The position numbers and the translations under genes are program-made. Shown here piece by piece: positions 50,701 to 62,700 of a stretch of 64,000 nt of DNA (its first letter is position 1; the number at the start of each line of letters is the position of its first letter). This DNA comes from Zonotrichia leucophrys gambelii (taxonomy: Eukaryota; Chordata; Aves; Passeriformes; Passerellidae): the NCBI RefSeq assembly GCF_028769735.1, contig NC_088176.1, forward strand, positions 18,633,501-18,697,500. The letters run 5' to 3'. The notes under the pieces are model-generated. The model made no database searches and was not told the origin of the DNA. It was given only the letters and a program-made list of their open reading frames with translations.

Positions 50701-53700
50701 CATACGACCCTTTGGAAGAGCTCATTAACCCCAGTGCTTTGAATCTGCACCTAATTAGAATCATAGAATAATTTAGATCAGGAAAGAACATTAAGATTGA
50801 GTCTAACTATAAACCTAGCACTGCTAAGTCCCACTAAATCAAGATTTTAAGTGCCACATATACTTATTTTATAAATAACTCCAGGTATGGTGACTCCATC
50901 AGTTCCCTGGGCAGTCTGTCCCAATGCTTGACAACCCATTGAGTGTAGGTGGCTTTCCTAATGTCCAATTTAAACTTCCCCTGGTGCAACTTGAGGCTGT
51001 TTCTTCTTCTCCTGTCACTTGCTATTTTGGAGAAGTACAACCTCCTTTTGGGTGATTGTAGAGAACAGTAAGGCCACTCCAATCCTCCTTTTCTCCATGC
51101 TAAACAACTCCAGTTCTCTCAGCTGCTCCTCATAAGACTTGAGATCTAGACCCTTCACCAGCTCCATTGCATAACTGTTGGATAACAGAGAAATGGGAAG
51201 GAAACCCAAAGACAACCTGGTTGAAAAAAACCTACTTTTATACATCTGCCAATTTTTATGTCTGCCCAAACACATAAAAGAAAGAAATGACAGATGAATT
51301 CAGTGAAAAAAATCCAACACTTTTTTTTTTTTTTAATTTCCAAAAGAGGTGTGGGAATTTCCAGGCAATAGTAGGGTGCTGAAACCTGTTTTAGGTGGAA
51401 TGAAGCCCCACTGGACCTTTTATTGTAAATGAAATACCCTTCTCTATGGAATAAAAATCACCCTCTTCATGTCTCAGCCAAGGGATAGCAGCTATCTTGG
51501 TTTTTTTTCCATGCTGCTCCTAGAGGTCACAGGAAATACCCACATACACAATTTTACTCCATGATTCTCAGCTACAGTGTGCACCTATCATTCTCCTAAC
51601 TCAACACCCCACACTTATTTAAGTTCCAGGTAGCTGTAATGAGTAAGAAGTGCTTCCTTTTCTTAACTCTACCCACTTCTTTCTGTTATCAGTCCAGAGG
51701 TACCCTCTGCAAGGGAAATTGTATCAAAACATAGTACACTGCATACCACAGAGCTGAGTGTAGTCTTCCTGCTTTGAGTATGTTAACAAGATGGCCAGTG
51801 CCTCCTTCCAGCTCTGTAGATCACAAGTGCAAACAATATCTTGCCACTTCTGCTGCACAATGGAGGAAAGCAGCTGTAAGGGAAGCAGAAGACCTGTCAC
51901 TCACTGAAGAAAAAGATAAGCTGACAGTCTAAGTAACAGCTCACGTTCAAACACGCTTTCCACCAAGTCGAGGCTACTACACTCACTGTATATTAAGGTG
52001 CAACAATCTCAGTATCCCTACCTTAACAGTAATTGGAACCTGATGCCTCTAAGAAAAGTAAAAAAGCCCAACAAAACACTTTAAAGAATATGGAAACAGC
52101 CACACAAGACAAGATTAAAGATCTAACACGTATCTTGTTTCAGAGCAGCTGGTATCAATGACAGGGAGCACAGTGTTAAGATATCCCAACCTCTGTTACA
52201 CTTCCCCATTTGTAAATTAATAAGCCAGGAACTTCCTAGTTGAGCTGTTAAGGGGCAGAATGCACCACAGATTACAAGCATGAGAAGCTGAAACAGAAAC
52301 CATTATTAAAAAAAAAAAAGGAATGGAGAACACAGACATACTATGTAAAATTGCCATAAAACTACCAAGATATTAGAGTAAATGCAATAGGAGATGAACA
52401 GATTCTGCTGACATTCTCCTTCCTTCATTGAAGAGAAAGCATTTCCACATATATTCAGAGAAACATTTGGCAAGCCAGTGCACACCTTCCCCTGCTCAGT
52501 GTGTACACAAAGCCATCACTCACCACGGATAGATTTGTTTTCCGCTTGGCAAAGTAGCGCTTCTGGGTTTCCCTCAGGAGGTTATCCCCACCAGCTATGG
52601 CTAAGATGATGGCATCAGCAAAGCGCTCTGCTCGCATGCACAGCTCCACTGCACCCTCAAAATTCCCCAACAAAAGGGCTTGGCTGATGAGTCCATCTGT
52701 GTCTACAGAGGTGAGAAGCAGAGTCAACCCAAAGAGTCATCACTCAGATGCACTGATGGTGCTTGTCTTAAAGAGCAGGCAGTAAAAAGCAGTAACAGCT
52801 AAAAGCCCACCTAAAAGAAAATTTGCAAACTCAAAAAAACCCACTGAATTGACTCTAGGTCTTCCATCATCTAGAACAATCTTCTAAATTTTTAATGGTT
52901 CTCTCATCTGGAAGAAGTATTTCTATACTCAATGTGATATGCTGCGTAACACTTGAAGGGGTCATATGTTTTAAAAGTATCCATTTGCTGCTGTGAACTA
53001 GATTCTTCCTGGTCTCTCTGAATTTTCTGGTTTTCCCTTCTCTCCCCTTTTCCTAAGAGGGCAGAAACACTCTTTATGTAACATACCTTCTGTGACAGGA
53101 ATCTCCAATGTGCTCATATTCTGTGGGATGAGGTTATCAAAAAAGGCTGAAGAGGAAGAAACAGCAGCTACATCATCGCTGGAATTCATCAAAAGCTGTG
53201 CAGAAAGTGCAAGAGCTTATTTAATTCACTGCACACACATATTCTACCCAAAACAGTTTAGTGGATTACAGGGTGGGATGGGCTGCTCTCCATTTGGCTG
53301 TGTGTCCTCATATAAATCTAATTTCAATTTGGAAACTCCTGTCACTGTGCAATCAATCTGCACAGTTTCACAAGGGAAGCAGCGAGAGCAGTGCTGCAAT
53401 TGGCAAAGCTTAGGAGATTGATGGTGCAAGACATGCAATGCCAACAGTACTGCTGGGCAGCATTCATCAACTCAAGTGTCAACCCTTGAGCAAGCTGAAC
53501 TATTTTGGATGGAACAGAGACAAGAACAACAAGTAAAATCTGTAAATAACAGGTTGGATCACAGCCATGCGTGGTGCTTTACTGAAATGCAGGACACAAT
53601 TGCTACTCCTAGAATATCTCAGCCAGTGTTTGAGGCTTGTGAAAGTGATTACTAATCAGAGGATATAAGTTTTAGATACCTCAGAGGAGAAAAGATTACA

Positions 53701-56700
53701 GTGAACCAGGCCTTGGAAGGCATCTGAAGATGGACATCCCAAAATTATGTGCAAAATACATTTCAGAGGATAGAGGTGAAAAAGAAAGAAATAACACAGC
53801 AGAAGCTCCACAGAGGAAATCCAGAACAGTAGCCTCAAGTTAAGCTGGGGTGAGGCTAATTCTACCACTGAAGAAATCAACACAGGTGAAGCAAACCTTC
53901 TTGCAAGAATAATAGCCAGGAGTCCTTCATTGTTCACTGGTTAGTTTTAAAGCCAGAAGGGAAAGTTATTATCATTTAGTCTGACCCTGTGAGGGTTTGA
54001 TAGGCCTGTGAACTGCCCTCTGCAATGCCAGCACTGAGCCCAACAAGCTGTGGTTGGAATTAGGCCTTCCAGTTCATTCTGCCCTCCTCTGCTCTCCCAA
54101 GCTGGCAAGATGTACAGGACATACCTGATCTGGAGCAGAATTTGTATCACCTGCCTCAGGAAGGGGCTGTTTATCTGGGATCCCATTACTCAAACATGAG
54201 GCAATCTAGAAAAGTAACAGACACACACAGAGTAAAGCAAAGTAAGCACCTGGACAGCAAAACTACCAAGAGACTGGCAAGCCCCAGACACAATTCCCCC
54301 ACCTCTTTCACCTGTTTGAAAACTTCCATTTCACCCTATTCCTGGCTGGCTGCCTATCAGTGACTATTTATCCTTTTCAGAGCATTATCCATCAGTACTA
54401 TGCCAGACTGTCTCCACCTGTCACCTTCTTCCTGGTTGAAGAATCCCCTGAGACGCAGACAGCTGAATGCTAAAAGAAGCTCTCACAACTGCACAGTTGT
54501 TGAACACTCCCCAGTGCACCAACAACTGAAACCAAGATAACTGAGCTCAAGATCCCTTTGGCTGCACAAGTGCTGCATTTGCTTTTTAGTGGGGTATACT
54601 TCATGTGACTTCCAGCAGAAACTTCACACACTTTGGTCATTTGTGTGTTGTGAGATCACTTGCTCAGTTCCAGCAGGACCCCACAACCCTCCTGCAGCAG
54701 CTTTAGTCCTGTAAAGGTTTCTATCTATTGGAAATTACCCCTTACCTTTTTTTGCAGATCCTCTTTACTGTAGCCCAGCAGCTTGAGAAGTTTAGTCCTG
54801 GACTCTTGCTCCAAATTCACCTGAGTCCCAATGGATATTAAAAAGACAAAAAAAATGTAATATCATAGACATCTACACACTGATAATAGTTAGCTGCTTC
54901 TGGCAGCAGCAAAGTTCAGAGCTCAGTTAATAGATAAAGAATTGAACTATGAAAAGTCCACCTAATAACTATTGTGTAAAGATGTATGGAATTTAAGTTA
55001 TAATCATGATAAATGGGCAAAACTCAAGTTTGCCACAGTTACAACTGAGGTACAACTGTGTATCAAGATCACAACTGTATACATACCTAGTATACTTGGT
55101 CATTAATTTTCTGGATAATCTAGGAATTGCCAAGCTAATCTCTTCACAAAGAAAACTGACTGATTTGAATCTGGATGAAACTGAAACAAGGTGGTTGCCT
55201 GAACTGCTAGCTGGCTGAGTTGCTAGCTAAGTCACAAGAATTAGTTAACTGTTACAGAAGCTCCCTGGCTGAGGATTTCAGACACTCCCAAAAATTCCCA
55301 CAGGCTGCACACAGCCTAATTGACAGGCACTATTTATATGCTTTAATGCATGGTTTACATTCTGCAATGAGAATCTGTCTGTCTCAGTTAACTCCCATGC
55401 TGCTTCTTCTACACAAATGATCAGACTGTACATGTGTATGATGCTTGTAAACAGTCCATTTCAGAAACTGTTCCTGCAGAAGCAGGAATGGTGCTGCAGG
55501 ACACTTTTTTACAGAAGCCTAGTTTGTAGTTTAAGACAATCAATTGTAATATATCCCTTATGTGCTGGAGTGGTCTCTCAGGACCACACACCAGATGGAT
55601 TATAAAAAGGGACCCAAAATGACAGTTTGATGCATCTCATTTAATGCAACCAAAGACATTGTTGCAATGGAGAACACTTTCACCACCTAGATTAAGAGCT
55701 GGCCATCCTGTTCAAGATTCCCCACTCAAATATAATACTGGGGCAAATATCTCAATATTTTGCCCTCCACACAGTCTGCTACAAGTGTCTGTAAACAAAT
55801 GCCAAGACTAAGCCCTGCCTCTTCAGAAGGATGACCTTTTCTTATTACCAAACTCTCATCCTACCAAATTGTCTACAAAGGCTAGTGAGTCCTCATGCCA
55901 CCACAGCTCTCTCCTTTCTTCTGGGTATCTAATTGTCCATTTGGACTTCACCTTGAAAATTAACAATGTACAGCTCCACAGGTTGCAGGCAGATATAGCT
56001 TGGCAGTGTGTTGAGTTGAAAAGATCCTGTTTCAGGAAGCCCAAACAAGTCCACTGAAAAGACCATTCCTAATGAAAACCAAGACAACCTCCAAGACCTC
56101 AACTTTCTTTAGAAAAATAAGAAGTATATTCATTCAATTCCATTTTATATTTTAAAGAACAGGAATATAAAGGGCTAGAGAGGACCATATTCCACCCCAG
56201 GACCACAGAAGAACTGATCTCTGTATTTCACCACAGCCATCCTACCTTCAAGAAGTTCCAAAGGTTCTCATCAAATGGCAGCTTGGCTGTCTGGATCTTG
56301 CCCTGGCAGTAATCAAGGAGGTTCCCTGACTGCAAGGCCATCTGCAGTTCTTTGGATCGGAGTAGGAATTCAGTTTCAGTAGTGACTTGACTGATGAATA
56401 CCTGGTGTGGGTAAGTCTGCTGCATTTGCTGTCCAGGAGCTTTGGTTAGACCAAAGGTAATCAGTTTTCCTCCAAACTGAGAATGACAGAGGGAGATACA
56501 GTAAGTATTCTTATAAACAAAGGTAAAAGCTTCTCAGTTCTTCATTTACCAAGACAGACCCAAGCTCCAGCAGTGATCACAGGGAACCCAAGAGTTTAGT
56601 GTGCATGGATGGTGTGAGCACTGAGGGAGCTCCCATTACTAGCCCTTTAGCTGAACTGAACACTGATAAACTTGACACTTGTGCATATCTGATCAGGCCT

Positions 56701-59700
56701 AGCCAACTGCAAGTGCCAGAGAGGCACAGAGGAAAAAGTACCCTTGAACAGAACTCTTAGTTCTTTTGTTACATGGAGAGGCAGACTGCCATGATAAAAC
56801 CTATCAGGTGAAGAGCAGGCACTAGACAGGCAAAGAACAAATCAAACAATAGGCTAAAAGAACAATTCAGCCATCCAATTTAGGAGCAAAGATGCAAGGA
56901 AAATTAAATGCCTGGACAGGAAAGAGACAGAGGAGAATGGGAATGCATGCCAGCCTGCAAGGACAGCTTATACAAATTTTTCTTAGATTATATTGACTTT
57001 TACTTATAATCTCCTATTCTCTGCTACAGGACTCTTTCTTGTTGAAAATATACCTGAATATTGAGAGTAAACAAACTTCACTTCATGGGACACTACAATG
57101 CACCTTAAACAGGCATTAAAACAACTAGCAACAGGTTTCTCCAGTCAAAGCAAAGGACTGTGTCACAAGACAAGACATCTATTGCATTTTCAGCTAAGGA
57201 TGCTCCATTCACTTACTGCAAATGAAACCCCCACAGGTCTGCGAATCCACTTGGGTGGTTTTTTTAATGGTGGAATCAAGGTGGTCTGAGTTACTTGCTC
57301 TGGCACCTGCAGAGGAGGAAGGCTCTGTCCTGTGCCAAAGGGATCCAGGTTGTTGAAGGAGGAAGATATCTAGAATCAGATGGAAATGGCAAGAAAATAT
57401 AATTCAATTCCTCTCTGTATGGAGTAAGCAGGAAAAATGAGGCAAGTACAGCACCTCTTTCTGGAATACCACCGAGTCCCTATGCAAGAGAAATGGCATT
57501 CCAAAACAGCTCCAGCAATCGTTTCTCAAGGAAGTTTTACCCTGAGATTTTCAAGTAGTTTTTCCTTAGCAAGATGCAAATTTCCTGAAAAAGCACTGCT
57601 AGGCCTAGCACCCAGCTCAAACAGAGGAGTTGCAAAATTACTTGTTTTATGCAAGACAATGACAACATCTGGTCAAAAGTTGTCCAACTTATTTCTTGTT
57701 TTTCCCACAGAGGAATTCTGACTCCCTTTTTGTTGCTGGAGTCTTTCAATTGGGTTAGTTTCAAGGACTGTCTCAAGCTTTTTTGGCTTTGATGAGACTG
57801 ATGAAATAAAACTTTTTTGTCTAGACAAGAGAGTGACAAAAGTGGCCCCTGAGCCAGATTTCTTATATTTAGGGAGTCAGTGAACATACATACAATGCTG
57901 TTCACAAGCACTTTTCATTTTTAACATTTTGTTGTTTGCTAAAGATAATCCTGTTCAAATTTGACTGGACCATAGGGAATAGCTTTATAATTCAGCTAAC
58001 CAGCATGCCCAAAAGGAAGCAACCTCAGGCTGATCAAGCTAAGGTTGCCAAATCTTAGAATCACAAGCAACATTTTGTCTTTCTTCAGAGGAAACCAATT
58101 CCAAAGAAAGAACAGTTCTTGAGGAGCAGCTTATATCCAACAGATTAAACACCCTAAATCTTAAAGAAATAAATATACATAACCAGGTCTGCAATAGACT
58201 TTTTGTCCTGAGACTACTAAATTCATAAGAGAAAGACCTCTTGGTCACAAACTCCCTGTCACCATAACTGTCATTATCTCCTGCTTGTGCTCTTACTTGT
58301 CATTCAATTTACTCAGGAATTATTCACCACTACTGTTCCCCAATTTTGAACAGTGGAAGTGTGATGCATACACATGAAGAATGCAGAGAAAGAAAATTCT
58401 CCATGGGTTAAATAAATCCTTAATCTCCTGCAGCTGTTGCTTGATAAAGTATTTTCTGTCTCTTGCAAATCCTATGAAACTGAACTCAGTCAGCTGTAAA
58501 TGACTATATAAATAACACTTAAGCCAGTTCATATGTATTCTCTTAAAACCTGTATTGTAAGGTATTTGTTGGCTGGGACAGAGGGAGGGAATTAAAAGAC
58601 TAGACACCAGATTAAAACTAAAATTTTAGACAGTAGTGACATTTAATCTGTTCAGAATTTGCTCATCTATTCAATGGCTAAGTAATGGGTTTCAGTATCA
58701 AAAATATTAACATGCTCAAAGTTGTAGTCAAAAGACTTGAGGAAAATTGATAATAGTGGTTTATAAGCCACTTTATAAAATTACCTTCTAAACTAATGAA
58801 GAATAACATATCCTATTAATTAGTATCAATGTATTTAATGTTAACCTAATAACAAGAAAAGCTTGTGTACTGCTTTATTTTTAGGCTAATAGTAATAAAA
58901 ATAAAATGTGTCTTAACATCACAACTGTGCTTGCTCTTGGTTTTCTTTACACACCTTGTCAGAGGCAATGTGGTCTCTCTTTGGGATCTGGTGGGATCAT
59001 TAAACCCTCACACAGGCAGCTTCTGGTTCCCACACCATACAGCCATAGGTCCAGGTATGTGGGAAGGAGTGTATTGCTTAAAAGTGACCCTGTTACACAC
59101 GTGTGCTTCCAGCACTCTGAGCAGTCACGAAAGAAACTGCCAGTCTTGTCAAGGTCTGACACGGTCACAGGACTTTACCTTGTCAGCCTGTGTCTTCTGC
59201 TGAGCTTCTAAGTTCCCACCCATAACAGAATAAATGTTGATCCACCCATCAAAAGTGGCAGCAGAGAAGACTGAAGGATTCCTAGGACACCACTGGACAT
59301 CAAAGCACCACTGACTCCGAATGGGCAACTCATACACCACCTATGACAGAAAGAGAGAAGATGGAAGCACAACACAAATAGCCTCCTGCTTTCCCCAAAT
59401 TACTTGCCCACAGCAAACCTGTCACTTTTATATACATGTCATCATTGCATACAAATCTCTTATTTTTGCTTCTCAAAGGATGCATTTGCAACCAAATTAT
59501 AGCACCTCGAGTCCAAACAGCTGAAGGTCACAGAAAACTCACGTTAAACTGGATTCTGACTGTAGACCAAAATTCAAAAGTGAGAAGTCACTTTTGCTCT
59601 GCTTCCTGAGTACTACTGTATCAGCGTATTATAGCATTGTCACATTTGCTGTTAACCGAGGGAGAGACACCAGAAAACAACACAATAAAACCAGAAGTCA

Positions 59701-62700
59701 AGAGGCAAGAATGTGTCATGAGCAAGAACACAAACAGAAAGAATAGTGTGAAGTAACAAATGTGACAAGGAAAATAAAGAGCCTAAAGAAAAAATAGAAC
59801 AAGAAGAGAGGAATGCGATAGCTGCACATGAACTATGAAGGGCATTGCAGCCAACAAGTTTATGGTTCAGCATTCAAAAAGTCAAAGTTCAATTCACAGA
59901 CTTCCTGCCTGATGTTGGGCAACTCACTAACACAGCCTTGACTTTAAACCTCCCATTTGTAAAATGAACATATTTCCTTTATGGTTTACAGAAACAAAGC
60001 ACAGACAATCACAGCTTCATCTTCTGTGGGAACATGATTTGTGTTTTCTGTTCGATATAGAAGCAAATTAATAATTTGCTTATATTAAAATCTAGATTGC
60101 CAAACAGAAAAACTAAGAAACAAATCCCAAGAAACCAAACATCCCCCAAATCCAAAGAAACCAATTCTTCCCTCAAACTTACAAGATCAGCATTCTGTAT
60201 AACTGTATTAATTCTTAATACTGCAAAACTTCCCAACTTTTTCACTTGAAAATTTGCTGTTCATTGGTACCAAGTCAAAAAGAGCCCCCTAACAGTAGTT
60301 TATACACAGAAGTCTAATTTGAACTTGGACTCTGCACATCTACAGCAGCATGCATGCCAGCCACAGTAATTTTGTTTTAAGTTTTCCACTAAAAGGCAAT
60401 TAAAATATTTTTGTAAAAATTAGACACCAGGAACATTTCAGAGTCTGAATCTCTTCTAACCACTAGAGATCTAGACGAAGTGAGCATCAAATCCCATGAA
60501 ACTACAAAAACAGCATTGCATGCATTTTAGGAAAACACATTCATTTTTTTCCTTGTCTCCAAGGCAAAAGTGGCCAGTGAGTGATACTGTGCCATGAAAT
60601 TAATCTAGCCTGAGGCTCCCATCTGGACTTTGCTCAGTGTTGTTAGAGCACTTTCCCCATGCTATCATCAAGATCAATGTCCAAAGTTCAGTTATATCCA
60701 GGATCTCCTCATTGAATGAATGGGTGTGCATAAAAAAATTTAAACAGCCCCACTTTAATTTAGGTGATACTTAAATATACCAAGTATGGTAATTCTGAGA
60801 TACATGACTAGATAAGCACATACATGTGAAACTATTTTGCTATAAATAAAGTTTACTTGCATTGTTTAACTACACTGTTCCCTTCTCAGTGACCCTCTCT
60901 AACATATCCTCCTTGGTCTCCTTCAAATTTCCTCCCAAATAAATTTACTACTCTAGGAGAAGGAAAAAGAAACACATGGAAAGAGAGAGTACTAAAGTGT
61001 TAGCATAGCAAGAGTAATCATAAATAGTTGAAACTAAATTTTAAGTTAAAGTTTTCTTCCCTTTCTGATCTCTGGACAAAGATGTATCTATTTCAATCTG
61101 GATATGGACCACACTCATTCACTTCAGAAAGAGTGCATAAGACATGCTTGAGGGAATTACATTGGCACTCCACAAGGATAAAGGGAAGGACACACACAGA
61201 GCAAAGCACACAGTATAAAGCAGACCCTGTGTACTGATAGCTGTGGTTACATACCTCCCCCATACTTGGGTTCCAGCACAAGATTCGGTTGTCTTTGGCA
61301 CTACTCAAAAGCAGTTCAGGGTCAGCCTGGCACCAAGAAACAGAGAGAACTCCCCTAAAATAGATCAGAAAGAAATCAGTCATATTTCCTGTACAGTTTG
61401 TTCTGCCATCCAGTCACTAAGAAAGCACCATGCACCAGCACCTTGGCTCAGAAATGCAAGTTCTCATCTCTACCTTCAACCAGATTCATCTGGGAAAGAA
61501 AACAGGCCCAGGAGAAAATCATAGTTCCCCTAAGTCCAGTCTCCCAGTTGTCTGCCTTGAAAAGATGCAACACAACATGCAAGTCCTCACCTGGTGTGCC
61601 CTTCCAGCTGGCTAAGAGGAGAGGTAGCAAAGCGTAAGTCCCATATTTGGATCACTGGCAAACGGTCATCCTCAGAGGAAAGGACTAGCTGGGTTGCAAC
61701 TTCTGGATGCCAGGCCATTCCTGAGCAATGCATCTAGGGACAAAAATAGCACAGGCTGAAAATTCAGCAATGCAAGCTGGCAACAGCACAAATGGGCCAA
61801 AGCCACACCATTCTGTACTGAACTCGCCTAGAATGCTTGACATAAACCAAGTCTAGTAATGTCTTGCTCCAGGCAGCAAGCATTTCTACCATCTCTTCAC
61901 AACAAAAACAACCCCACTAATCACATAGAAGTCAAAGCCCAAAGCTGACCTAGGAAGAAAGCTGTGAGGCTTCTCATAAATGAGGTGTGAACACAGAAAC
62001 TGAATGCAAGAGTGCATGAATTTTAAGAACAGTAAGAGGCCTTGTTTCCCCATTTCATTCAAGAAAAAAGAAAAAGAGGTGCTTAGATGCTACATTTCCA
62101 AGAGAACTAGTTCCAACAGCTCCTAGAATAAAACCACTGGTCCCAAGAGTCTGTGCCACTGCTTTGTAGTCCCATGTGGCACGTTTAAGTTAGTTAGAAA
62201 TGCAGCCTTTTCTCCACTCACTCTGTTGCTGTGGTCACTGACTTTGATGATGGGCTCATTCTTCCTGAGGTCCCAGACCACAGCCTTGCCGCTGGGGTGA
62301 GCAGAGGACAGGATATGCTGCACCTGCCGATTCCAGGACACCACACTGATGTCTTCATGCGGCTGCCAAGAGAGGAAAGGCCACACATCCATTATTCCCA
62401 AGCTGAGGGAACACTCACAGGAGTCTGTCAATTGTTTAACTGAAGGATTAGGGACTTGATCATACATAGATTCCTCTCTTCAACTGCTGATCAATTAACT
62501 GGAAATACCTGCAGCACTAGCCAGAAAGACTAGGGAAAGTCCTTTACTCAGAGTACAGTGGACACTAAAATTCTATAGGGGAATGTCATCTGGAAAAGTA
62601 CCTCTGTATTTGATGAACAGGCACTGGATTCTACATTGGCCAAATATGTTATAAATCACTCCAGAGAGAACTGCAGCAAAGCACACATATATGTTTCTAC

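Noticed and set aside
50864..51275. Protein-coding exons of SEC31B in the CR1 region
   Set aside because: The readable peptide pieces are the end of the CR1 reverse-transcriptase frame, not SEC31, and phase continuity of SEC31B skips this region.
59652..60245. Hydrophobic - strand open frames resembling membrane segments in a SEC31B intron
   Set aside because: They derive from A/T-rich intron sequence and have no start context, splice support or known motif.
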